From the NCBI GenBank assembly GCA_034437515.1, contig DAOTTX010000466.1:1-31710 (forward strand): DNA of 31,710 bases, read 5' to 3'. Source of the DNA: DAOTTX01 sp034437515 (GTDB taxonomy: Bacteria; Chloroflexota; Anaerolineae; Aggregatilineales; Phototrophicaceae). Below the pieces are notes generated by a model. That model saw nothing but the letters and a program-made list of their open reading frames with translations, was not told the origin of the DNA and did not search any database. Position 1 is the first letter of the stretch. The number at the start of each line of letters is the position of its first letter. The translations under genes were made by a program, and so were the position numbers. Of this stretch, positions 23,926 through 31,512 are shown one piece after another.

Positions 23926-26184
23926 TCAGGGTGTCGATGCTTTTGCGACCTCGACCTTTTCTACGACGCCGGAAGCCGCATCCAGGTGCAGATGGTCACC
24001 GTTGGTGAACGTCCGGGTGACGCCGTGCGCGTTGGTGATCGCCGGTAGGCCGATCTCGCGTAGGATGATCGAGCCGTGCGAGAGGTCACCGCCGGTTTCC
24101 ACCACCACGCCGACCACCTGCGAGAATGTCGAAATCCACCCCGCATCGACCGACCGGGCGACTAAGATCACCGGGCCGTCGAAGGGCGGTTCGGTCGCCG
24201 GTTCGCGCAGCACCCAGGCGCGGCCCTTCGTGCTGCCCGTCGTCAAGCTGACCCCGCTGACGCGGTCGCCCTCTAGCAACTCAGCGCCCTCACGGAACTG
24301 TTCCAGATCGTCAAAGCGACGGAACAAATCCGGTAGGTGGTAGGTCGCCAGCCGTTCGTGTTCTTCGCGTCGTGCCGCGAAGAAACTGTCTTCGGGCATC
24401 CAGCCCTCGTCAAGCCGCCGCGCTTCCTCGATGGTCAGCAACCACAGGGACTCGACATCCGGCAGCGCCCCCCGTTCGACTTCGCGCCGTGCCAGCGCCA
24501 ACAACTGCCGCCGGGTGCGGTCAAAGCCGATCATGCAATCGTGCCGCCATTGTTCCCGCGCTCGCATGGTACGCCCGGCCTGCCACCACAACGGCAACGT
24601 CAGGGTGCCGCGTCCGCTGCGTGCTGGCACCCGGCGGCGTCTGGTAGTCGGGCTGGTCAGGCTGCGCAACAGCGGCGCGGGGTCATCGTGGTAGCGCGGG
24701 CGGGCGATGTCGCTCTCGTAGATGCCACGATGCCCATAGTCGGCGATGTAGGCCGCCCACAACTCGCGGAACTCGGCATCGTCGGGGAGTTCGCCGCGTT
24801 TGAGCACCTTCCATAAATCGCCGTGCCGGGCGACGTACTCTCGCAGCGGCTCCAAATCACTGAACATCCGGCTGGAGATGGTCTGTTGGCGAGCGTTGTG
24901 TTCTTCGAGCGTGCCGGTCGCACGCAGCAGCAACAGCATCGGCCCGATTGCCGCCGTGAGCGAGAACATCTCGGTGACCAGCGCGGTATACAACCAGCGC
25001 ATCTGCTCGATGAGCGCGTCGAAGCTATCACCGGGGTTTTCGGTACGGCGCAGCATCTCGCGGGTGCGTGCCTGCGCGGAATTCACCGAACGGAACTGCG
25101 CCCACGCGAAGCGCGGTAGCGTCAGGCTGATGATTTTGCGCAACATCCGTCCGGTGTTTAGCCCGTAGACGCGGTCGGTCTCCCCACCGATGTTATCGGT
25201 GACGAGGCGCGTAGGCAGGCCGAAGACGCGCATCATCTCGCTCATCAACGAGAGGTTGATGTATGGGCGTCCACGAAAGACCTCGATGAACGGGCGTGAC
25301 TGCGGCAGCGAGGAGTCGAAATTCCGGTAGTAGGCGAACAACCCCGGCGAACACGACTCGATCACACTGGTCATGAATGTCGATGGCAGGTCAGGCAGGA
25401 TCTCTTTGTGGTTGGCGATGGTGAACGCCTCATTACGCCGGGTGGCACGGGTGACCGGGCGCACTTGCAGCAGATAGCAGCGGTCGCCGTCGTCGGCCCA
25501 TTCGATGTCCCAATCGCGTTCACCGAGCCAGCGCCGCACCCCGCGCAGTACATTTTGCAGTCGCTTCTGCCAGGGCGGGAGGGTTTCCCCTTTGAGCGCG
25601 GTTTCTGAGCCGTGCAGCTTCGCCAGTGGCGAGCGTTCGCCTTCGATCTCCCCAGCGACGAGACCCTGCGCAGTACCTGCGACGTAGTTGACCAGGTCGT
25701 CCTCGTGTTCCTGCTCGGTGAAGGCGACCCCGGCGTACTTGGCCTCGACCATTTCCATCACCAGCACATCCCGCCGGAACTCGCCTTCATGCTTGAGCGA
25801 CGATTCCAGCACGGTTTTGAACGCCGCCGCGACCGCCGCCGGGTCATCGGGCGGGACGTTTAGCACACTCTCGAAATACCCGGCGAGGCTGTGCGCGTCG
25901 CCGTCCTCCGCACCGAATGCCGACCGTACCGCCAGCGGACGCGCAAAACGTGGCAGCGCCAGAAAACGCAGCAGCGCCGCGCCATCGGGGATGCTGACGC
26001 CGTCTTCGGTAATGGTCATCAAGTCTTTGAGCGTGGCTTGATCCCAGGCCGTATCAAGCACCAGCACACCCTTAGGGATGCGGATACCGGCGCGTGCGGC
26101 TTGATCCAGCAATGCGCCTTTGTTACCTGCGCCCTGGGCTTGCGCCCGCCCAGAACCGAGTTTGATGTGTTTGTCGCCTCTCAT
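23926..26184 (-). CDS. PEP-synthase/rifampin-phosphotransferase-like protein
   Basis: A 752-residue protein with the two ends of a phosphoenolpyruvate-synthase-type enzyme. Residues 15-245 are the ATP-grasp pyruvate-phosphate-dikinase N domain (PLAVRSAFGAEDG, and DIEWADDGDRCYLLQVRPVTR). Residues about 660-745 are the swivelling phosphohistidine domain with His703 in GGDLSHGSII. The PEP-binding TIM barrel of true PEP synthase is absent; a central helical domain of about 400 residues replaces it. This is the layout of rifampin phosphotransferase and related small-molecule kinases, which use ATP to phosphorylate an acceptor. The acceptor here is unknown. AGGAG lies 5 bases before the ATG. The start overlaps the hydrolase-like gene by 4 bases (ATGA). 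Confidence 0.88.
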   Translation of the reverse strand: MRGDKHIKLGSGRAQAQGAGNKGALLDQAARAGIRIPKGVLVLDTAWDQATLKDLMTITEDGVSIPDGAALLRFLALPRFARPLAVRSAFGAEDGDAHSLAGYFESVLNVPPDDPAAVAAAFKTVLESSLKHEGEFRRDVLVMEMVEAKYAGVAFTEQEHEDDLVNYVAGTAQGLVAGEIEGERSPLAKLHGSETALKGETLPPWQKRLQNVLRGVRRWLGERDWDIEWADDGDRCYLLQVRPVTRATRRNEAFTIANHKEILPDLPSTFMTSVIESCSPGLFAYYRNFDSSLPQSRPFIEVFRGRPYINLSLMSEMMRVFGLPTRLVTDNIGGETDRVYGLNTGRMLRKIISLTLPRFAWAQFRSVNSAQARTREMLRRTENPGDSFDALIEQMRWLYTALVTEMFSLTAAIGPMLLLLRATGTLEEHNARQQTISSRMFSDLEPLREYVARHGDLWKVLKRGELPDDAEFRELWAAYIADYGHRGIYESDIARPRYHDDPAPLLRSLTSPTTRRRRVPARSGRGTLTLPLWWQAGRTMRAREQWRHDCMIGFDRTRRQLLALARREVERGALPDVESLWLLTIEEARRLDEGWMPEDSFFAARREEHERLATYHLPDLFRRFDDLEQFREGAELLEGDRVSGVSLTTGSTKGRAWVLREPATEPPFDGPVILVARSVDAGWISTFSQVVGVVVETGGDLSHGSIILREIGLPAITNAHGVTRTFTNGDHLHLDAASGVVEKVEVAKASTP

Positions 26185-26930
26185 GTTTCTCCTAGTAACT
26201 CCTGTGCCAGCGCGATCACCTCACGGGTGTAAGCCTGTGGTTGTTCAATCATCGGGAAGTGATCCCAACCCGGCACAATCCGCACAACGTGATTCGGCAG
26301 CAGCGTCTTATAATCGTCAATGTGATCGGTGGAAAGCACCCGTTCTTCCGCGCCCCACAGCAGCGCCGCCGGGACTTCGACCGGCTCCAGGTCGGCGAAC
26401 CAGGCCGCGTCGATAATGTCGAACATCTGACCGAACACGCTGCACTGCCCGTATTCATGGAAGAAGCGATTTAAAAAGTCCTGCGGGATGGCGCGGAAAT
26501 CCATGAACAACAACCGCTTGAACAACGGGCGCGTCAGCGGTGTAGAGAACAACCACTGCCCGAACGCCTTGGCACCGGGCAGCGCCATCAACGCCGGGAA
26601 GCGGCGCGTATCCAAGCGTGCGCCGACCGGTGCGTGTAAGATGATGCCATCAATGGACGCCGCGTGATGCTGAATGTATTCCAGCACAATCGAGCCACCG
26701 ATGCCGGTACCCAACAGCACGACCAGGCGCGTCTCTTGCTCGACCAGCCCGTGCAGATACTCCGCGTAGTCGCGCAGGGTCTTTAATGCCGGGTCAGCGG
26801 GTTGATCCGCAAAGCCGGGGAGAGTCGGCGCGTCAAACTTGATGTCGTCCGTCAGGTAAGGCTGCATCCGTTCAAAGCGGAAGCCGCCGCCGCCGTTGCC
26901 GTGTACTGCGATGATCGTCAAGTCAGGCAT
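26181..26930 (-). CDS. Alpha/beta-hydrolase-fold protein lacking the nucleophile serine
   Basis: A 249-residue alpha/beta-hydrolase fold with the oxyanion segment VHGNGGGG (9-16), the acid region LLWGAEERVLSTDH and a C-terminal histidine in GWDHFPMIEQP. The nucleophile elbow, normally GxSxGG, reads G74-T-G-I-G-G79, so glycine stands where serine should be. The codon there is GGC, one base from serine AGC. The protein is either inactive, uses another residue, or has a non-catalytic role. It overlaps the GNAT gene by 8 bases at its start and the PEP-utilising gene by 4 at its end. Confidence 0.85.
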   Translation of the reverse strand: MPDLTIIAVHGNGGGGFRFERMQPYLTDDIKFDAPTLPGFADQPADPALKTLRDYAEYLHGLVEQETRLVVLLGTGIGGSIVLEYIQHHAASIDGIILHAPVGARLDTRRFPALMALPGAKAFGQWLFSTPLTRPLFKRLLFMDFRAIPQDFLNRFFHEYGQCSVFGQMFDIIDAAWFADLEPVEVPAALLWGAEERVLSTDHIDDYKTLLPNHVVRIVPGWDHFPMIEQPQAYTREVIALAQELLGET

Positions 26931-27429
26931 CGTCGTCGAGCGCCAGTGTGTAACCGTGTGTTTTCTCTTCGTGCTCGCCGATGGTGTAGGTACCGGTTTC
27001 GGTTAGCACGCAGCCTTTATGCTCATAGAAATGCACGGCCTCGGCCTGTGCCAGCACCCAAACCCAGGCTTTCTGCGCCCCGGCATCACGCAGAGTGCCC
27101 AGGCCAGCGTGCCATAAGCCGGTGCCGATACCCTTGCCCTGATGCGCCGGGTGGATGTACAACGTCACGATTTCGCCATCGCCTTCCCGCAGCAGCGCGA
27201 CCCCACAGAACCCGACGATCTCGTCGTTGACCTCTGCGACCAGTGTGCTGATGCGCTCTAAGCGGCGGTCTACCCACGTCCCGTGCTGGTCAAGTTCGTC
27301 CTCGAACAAGCCGTGAATTTCATCGGGGGTGTAGATGTTGTCGTAGGCTCGCTCCCAGGCCGCCCGGTTGACCTGTCGCATCGCCATGTAATCGCCTACA
27401 GCGGATTTACGTATCTTGTAATCAGTCAT
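26923..27429 (-). CDS. GNAT-family N-acetyltransferase
   Basis: A 168-residue acetyltransferase of the GNAT superfamily that should move an acetyl group from acetyl-CoA to an amine. Motif A is clear: LYIHPAHQGKGIGTGLW, with the QGKGIG pyrophosphate loop. The preceding strand, STLVAEVNDEIVGFCGVA, and the final strand, AVHFYEHKGCVL, fit the fold. The acceptor is unknown. Its ATG overlaps the redoxin stop (ATGA), and its end overlaps the hydrolase-like gene, so the operon is translationally coupled throughout. Confidence 0.92.
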   Translation of the reverse strand: MTDYKIRKSAVGDYMAMRQVNRAAWERAYDNIYTPDEIHGLFEDELDQHGTWVDRRLERISTLVAEVNDEIVGFCGVALLREGDGEIVTLYIHPAHQGKGIGTGLWHAGLGTLRDAGAQKAWVWVLAQAEAVHFYEHKGCVLTETGTYTIGEHEEKTHGYTLALDDDA

Positions 27430-27959
27430 GTGTCTAAGTTTTCCGCAATCCTCAAAAAGTCGGGATGGTCACCAGCATGACGGAACTCATGTGTCCACAG
27501 CACACGCCCCGCCCTGACCAGAAACAGCCCCGGCATTACCCAGGGGTCGCCGGTCTTCTTGCCGATGAAGTTGCCCTTCGCGGTCGCACGGACACCGCAC
27601 GCCCACACCGTCGGGCCGAACATCTCTCGCCAGCCGCCGCGCTGGATGCCAAACGCATCATAGAATAGCTTGTCCAAATCGGAGACGGCACGCGCCCCCG
27701 GCCACAACTTGCGGAAAAACACCTCGCCCTCGTCCGGCGTCCCCTGGTAGAAAAACAGGATCGGCGGGTAATCCGGTCGGGCATCGGCGATCTGCCGTAA
27801 GTCACGGATGGTTTCCCGGCAGAACAGTCAGCCAAAGTGCCGCAAGAAGACCAGCAGCGTGGTCTGATCGGTGGTCAGACTGTGCAATGTCGTCCCCGGC
27901 GGGAGGTTTAACCCTTCCAGCGGGTGCTGTAAAATTGCTTCATTGATCTGCGCCATCAT
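27426..27959 (-). CDS. Probable selenocysteine-containing AhpC/TSA-like redoxin
   Basis: A 177-residue thioredoxin-fold protein of the AhpC-TSA_2/PRXL2-like type, provided the TGA at 27828-27830 is read as selenocysteine. The motif becomes RHFG-U44-LFC47-RE, exactly where relatives have GCxxCRE. Both sides of the TGA are well-conserved family sequence (TTLLVFLRHFG before it; ETIRDLRQIADARPDY and WPGARAVSDLDKLFYDAFG after it), in the same frame with no other stop. Neighbouring genes use TGA as a normal stop, so a general code change is excluded. The role would be thiol or peroxide reduction in the cytoplasm. It is the first gene of the overlapping operon. The alternative is a Cys-to-stop nonsense mutation. 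Confidence 0.7.
27792..27822 (-). promoter_or_regulatory. Candidate bacterial SECIS hairpin after the in-frame UGA
   Basis: On the minus strand CTGCCG and CGGCAG form an outer 6-bp stem starting 5 bases after the TGA. Alternatively, a small hairpin CCGT-GACTT-ACGG (27795-27807) has a G as its first loop base, 25 bases after the TGA. The second form fits the usual bacterial SECIS pattern of a short stem, small loop and early loop G. The fit is by eye only. Confidence 0.4.
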
Positions 27960-28077
27960 CTACCATTATCTAACGTTCTCGAACATTTTGAAAATACCTT
28001 ATGCACATTAGTCCCATGCTAGACCGAAGCTTAAAGCCCGATTAAGCAACGCTCACCCTTGCGATTACGGCGAAAAC

Positions 28078-28089
28078 CAATCATGATTG
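28078..28089 (+). promoter_or_regulatory. Palindrome upstream of the secreted SH3 protein gene
   Basis: CAATCATGATTG is a perfect 12-bp palindrome 35 bases before the ATG of the next gene, in the divergent gap shared with the redoxin operon. It could bind a dimeric regulator; no -10 or -35 box is convincing here. Confidence 0.3.
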
Positions 28090-28124
28090 ATACGGAGAAT
28101 CGACGATAAACGGGAGCAAAAGCG

Positions 28125-29042
28125 ATGTGGCGGATGATCGGTTTGGTGTGTTTGCTGGCGTTGGGCTGGTCAACGACGGCACAGGATGGCTCCGGTGAAT
28201 ACATCACCGGCAGTTACAACGGCGAGACGACCCAGCATACGCTGAACGCAGCGGCGGGTGAATTATTGGTCGTGCAGATCATCGGCACCGCTGAGACCTT
28301 CACGCTCTCGCTCGACGACGATAATCGTATGGAACAAGTGGTGATTTACGCGGCACAGGACAGCGAGTACACGCTGAACGTCGCTGCGGCCTCCAGTGGA
28401 GATTACATTTTACGGGTAGACCGCTACACCGCCACCGACGTCACCGGTGATTTGCTGCAAAACCAGACCACACAATTTCTCATCGACGCCGACGAAACCT
28501 ATACGATGACGTTCAGCGGCAACGCGCAGCTCAACACACCCTTCACCGTCGAGCAATCCACGACGGAGCCGTTCGCGTTCCATGCGCTACTCAGTGATGC
28601 GACGACCGGGCAGGTCATCAATGTGGCCCGGTTCACACCGTCGCTGCGTTCCAACAATGCGCTGCTCCGCGCCGGGGACTATCGCCTGACGATCATCCCA
28701 CAGGGGGAAGGCGGCAGCTTTCTCACGCGCTACGGCATCCAGGTGGATAGCACCACCTCGCCGGGTTTCGTACCGCTGCCGCCGGATGTTATCGAGGAAC
28801 CGCTGCCGTTCTGCTTTGCGGAGGGCGGTACCACCGGCGCTCGTATCTATGCCGCGCCGGAACCCGACGCCGAGGTGTTGGGTAGCATCCCACCGGAGGG
28901 GAGCTTCCCGGTCACCGGGCGCATCGGTCTGGATTGGTACGCGATCAACTTCAACGGGCAGCGTGGATGGATCACGACACTTGAGACGACCGTCGGCGGC
29001 AGCGATTGTATGCGCTCCGTCCCGCAAATCGAACGACCGTAA
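28125..29042 (+). CDS. Secreted protein with C-terminal SH3-like domain
   Basis: A 305-residue protein with an N-terminal signal peptide (MWRMIGLVCLLALGWSTTAQ, cleavage probably after TTA). Residues about 25-215 form a beta-rich region in two similar halves (SGDYILRVDRY and AGDYRLTIIPQ), like the pre-peptidase C-terminal domains of secreted Chloroflexota proteins. Residues about 235-290 are a bacterial SH3-like domain (GARIYAAPEPDAEVLGSIP, GQRGWITT) that may bind the wall or peptide. GGGAG lies before the ATG. Its function is unknown. The phosphatase gene follows 33 bases later, possibly in one transcript. Confidence 0.8.
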   Translation: MWRMIGLVCLLALGWSTTAQDGSGEYITGSYNGETTQHTLNAAAGELLVVQIIGTAETFTLSLDDDNRMEQVVIYAAQDSEYTLNVAAASSGDYILRVDRYTATDVTGDLLQNQTTQFLIDADETYTMTFSGNAQLNTPFTVEQSTTEPFAFHALLSDATTGQVINVARFTPSLRSNNALLRAGDYRLTIIPQGEGGSFLTRYGIQVDSTTSPGFVPLPPDVIEEPLPFCFAEGGTTGARIYAAPEPDAEVLGSIPPEGSFPVTGRIGLDWYAINFNGQRGWITTLETTVGGSDCMRSVPQIERP

Positions 29043-29075
29043 ATAGAATTCTGAGTTAAAAAGGAGCACCAACCT

Positions 29076-30038
29076 TTGATAGACCTGACACCAATCTTCA
29101 AGGCGGCACGGCAGGCGGCGCTGCTCTGCCAGGAAGTCCAGCGCCGCCACATCGTCAAAAGCGAGAAAAGCGGGCACGAACCCGTCACCATCGCGGATTA
29201 CGGCTCTCAGGCGATTATTTGCCGGGCCATCCGGCAGCACTTCCCCGATGACGCCGTGCTTTCCGAGGAGGCCGGGTCACAGTTTCTCGATCTGGTCAGC
29301 GCGGAACAACGCGCCTACATCATCGGCCTCATCAGTGAGATTTTGCGCGAGGACGTGACTGAAGCGGAAGTCGTCACCTGGCTGGATCAGGGCAAAGCCC
29401 AGGAAACAGCACGCATGTGGGTGGTTGATCCGATTGACGGCACCAAAGGCTTCCTCGGTCAGCGGCACTACGTCAACGCGATTGGCATTATGCACGATCG
29501 CAAGCCGGTTGCGGGCCTCCTCAGCGCACCGGAGTATCCCGGTTATCAAGGGGGGGCGCTGCTCTACGCGCAGGACGGCGAAGCGTTCATCGAATCGCTG
29601 GAAGGGGACGGCGGGGACAAACGCCGCATCACCGTTTCCGACCGGGTAGACACGGCGACGTTGCGCGGGTTGGAAAGCATCGAGAAGAGCCACACCAGCC
29701 ATGAACGCCTTGCCCGTGTGCGTGACGCCGCCGGTATGAACGAAACGCTGCTCGAACGGGCGGACAGCCAGGAGAAATACGGACGCATCGCCGCCGGTGA
29801 CGCCGAAGTTTATCTGCGGTTGCCGCGTGTTGACAGCACACGACCCCATTCGATCTGGGATCACGCGCCGGGGGCCGCCATCGTAGAAGCGGCGGGCGGC
29901 AAGGTCACCGATGTGGACGGTTCCCCGCTGGATTACTCCAAAGGGAAATCATTGCAAAACGAGGGAATCGTCGTCACCAACGGCAAGGTGCATGATCGGC
30001 TGGTGGCGGCGGTGCAGCAGGCACTCCAGGCCGAATAA
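29076..30038 (+). CDS. 3'(2'),5'-bisphosphate nucleotidase-like phosphatase (inositol monophosphatase family)
   Basis: A 320-residue member of the lithium-sensitive Mg-dependent phosphatase family. The metal ligands are in place: Asp41 in the TIAD segment, Glu64/Glu65 in SEEAG, Asp118 and Asp121 in DPIDGTKGFL, and Asp262 in WDHAPGA. The DPIDGTKGF form, the long insert before it and the overall length favour the HAL2/CysQ-like group, which removes the 3' phosphate of PAP or PAPS in sulfur metabolism, over inositol monophosphatase. A TTG start is supported by AAGGAG 9 bases upstream. The small membrane-protein gene starts 2 bases after its stop. Confidence 0.9.
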   Translation: MIDLTPIFKAARQAALLCQEVQRRHIVKSEKSGHEPVTIADYGSQAIICRAIRQHFPDDAVLSEEAGSQFLDLVSAEQRAYIIGLISEILREDVTEAEVVTWLDQGKAQETARMWVVDPIDGTKGFLGQRHYVNAIGIMHDRKPVAGLLSAPEYPGYQGGALLYAQDGEAFIESLEGDGGDKRRITVSDRVDTATLRGLESIEKSHTSHERLARVRDAAGMNETLLERADSQEKYGRIAAGDAEVYLRLPRVDSTRPHSIWDHAPGAAIVEAAGGKVTDVDGSPLDYSKGKSLQNEGIVVTNGKVHDRLVAAVQQALQAE

Positions 30039-30040
30039 CC

Positions 30041-30595
30041 ATGCACATGCCGGAGGTCAACCCGCACCGACCACGCCCACCACAGCGCCACGTCATCAAC
30101 AGCCTGCGCGTGCTCTATGCGAAAGAAAACCTCTCTTTGCGTGAGGGCTTGCTGCGCTATTTGTCGTTGGTGGTGTTCCCTGGTGTGCTGTGCAATTACG
30201 TGCTGGCCACCGCCCTGCTTGACCTGAATCAGCCGGTCAACCTGCTGCAATTGGCGCTCGTGCTGCTGCCCTATTTCGGTCTGGCGCTGCGTTTATGTAC
30301 CCAACTACGGCTCAAGCGTGCGTTGGCGCGGCCTCGTCTGTTGCAGCGCGTCGGGATGGCCTGCGGTGGGGTCGCCTGTGGGTTGATCGCGCTGATGGTC
30401 TATACACTCGGCGCGATTGCGCCGACCGGCGCACGGGCGCATACCTTGTTCGGCGGTTATGGTGATTTCGCCGTGTTTGGTTTGCTATGGCTGGCGGGGT
30501 GGCTGGCGGGTTATGCAATTTTGCTGATCGGCGGTGTCAGGGCAGACGATAGGCGAAGCCCGGACTTCCCCGATACATCCCCGCATCCACGTTGA
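30041..30595 (+). CDS. Small integral membrane protein of unknown function
   Basis: A 184-residue protein with about four membrane-spanning segments: residues 38-62 (LLRYLSLVVFPGVLCNYVLA...), 67-88, 104-126 and 143-167. The N-terminal 35 residues are polar and basic. No family is recognised. It starts 2 bases after the phosphatase stop and is probably translated with it. Its last 18 codons overlap the 3' end of the convergent phosphatase gene on the other strand, so the true end could be disputed, but no earlier stop exists. Confidence 0.7.
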   Translation: MHMPEVNPHRPRPPQRHVINSLRVLYAKENLSLREGLLRYLSLVVFPGVLCNYVLATALLDLNQPVNLLQLALVLLPYFGLALRLCTQLRLKRALARPRLLQRVGMACGGVACGLIALMVYTLGAIAPTGARAHTLFGGYGDFAVFGLLWLAGWLAGYAILLIGGVRADDRRSPDFPDTSPHPR

Positions 30596-31325
30596 TGCAC
30601 CGCTGGTTGGCATAGATCAAAGGTTTGGTGACGTAGACCGGGTCTTGGTCGATGACCGCCGAGATAGGTGTGTGTCCATGTACGATCTTCTTGCCGCCGT
30701 AAGTGCTTAACATCTGCTGGATTTTTTCTCCGGCTTCCGGTCGTTGGCGACCGAAAAAATCGCGCTCACTAAAGCTGAACCGCTGCGTAAACTCGTTAAG
30801 GAGCTGCGTCCAAGCCGCCTGCGAGTGATTCGTCAGCACCCGGCGCACATTCTTGTTCACCGCCGAAACCGAGAGGCCGTAGTTGAGATAAAATGTCGCA
30901 TCCGCGTGGATCAAGAGATGATCGCGGACGAGGGTCATCGTCGGCAGGTCGGTCAACCATCGGGCATGGTCGTCGGTCATATTTTCGAGGTCGTCGTATT
31001 GCCCACCATAGGCCAGCCAATCACGGCGAAAGGATCTTCGCTGTCCCTTGAAGCGATAAGCCGCGAGCAGCATCACGTCATGGTTGCCTAACAATCCGTT
31101 CACCTTGCCACCTGCCGCCGCCGCCTCTGTTTGCAAACGCATAATCAGATCAATGGTTTCGATGCCCTGTGGGCCACGATCAACATAATCTCCGGTGAAG
31201 TACAGGTGCGCGTCTTTGCCCGTCCACGCTTGCGCCGTGTCGATCAAACCGAGGTCTTTGTGCAGTAACGCCACGATCTCTTCATAATGACCGTGTATGT
31301 CACCAATAATAAAAGTTGTATACAT
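30537..31325 (-). CDS. PPP-family metallophosphoesterase (serine/threonine phosphatase-like)
   Basis: A 262-residue calcineurin-type phosphatase. The three signature blocks are GDIHGH (Asp9, His11), GDYVDRG (Asp46) and GNHD (Asn81, His82), followed by metal-binding histidines in LLIHAD and VHGHTP. This is the pattern of bacterial PPP phosphatases and ApaH-like enzymes, which act on phosphoproteins or dinucleoside tetraphosphates. GGGGGA lies 6 bases before the ATG. It is divergent from the solute-binding protein gene and overlaps the membrane-protein gene tail to tail by 59 bases. Confidence 0.92.
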   Translation of the reverse strand: MYTTFIIGDIHGHYEEIVALLHKDLGLIDTAQAWTGKDAHLYFTGDYVDRGPQGIETIDLIMRLQTEAAAAGGKVNGLLGNHDVMLLAAYRFKGQRRSFRRDWLAYGGQYDDLENMTDDHARWLTDLPTMTLVRDHLLIHADATFYLNYGLSVSAVNKNVRRVLTNHSQAAWTQLLNEFTQRFSFSERDFFGRQRPEAGEKIQQMLSTYGGKKIVHGHTPISAVIDQDPVYVTKPLIYANQRCINVDAGMYRGSPGFAYRLP

Positions 31326-31442
31326 TTATTCCCCCTGTAATGCGACTTACATTCTAACGAGTCTATCTTTTATTTCCAGCCTATCCCTATTCTAACGTAA
31401 ACTTTGTGCAATTTGCCTGATTATTTTCGGACACGATGAAAG

Positions 31443-31471
31443 TTGGTTAAAGACTGGTGAGCCGGTATAAT
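31443..31471 (+). promoter_or_regulatory. Sigma-70-type promoter of the solute-binding protein gene
   Basis: A perfect TATAAT (31466-31471) has TTGGTT (31443-31448) 17 bases upstream. Transcription would start near 31478, giving a leader of about 35 bases before the ATG. Confidence 0.55.
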
Positions 31472-31512
31472 CATTCTCAATGTGCCTTAATCCTCAAAGG
31501 AAAAGAAAAACT

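Noticed and set aside
27426..27722. Short redoxin fragment starting at an internal codon after the TGA
   Set aside because: It would lack the first strand and the active-site motif; in-frame family sequence upstream of the TGA argues for read-through.
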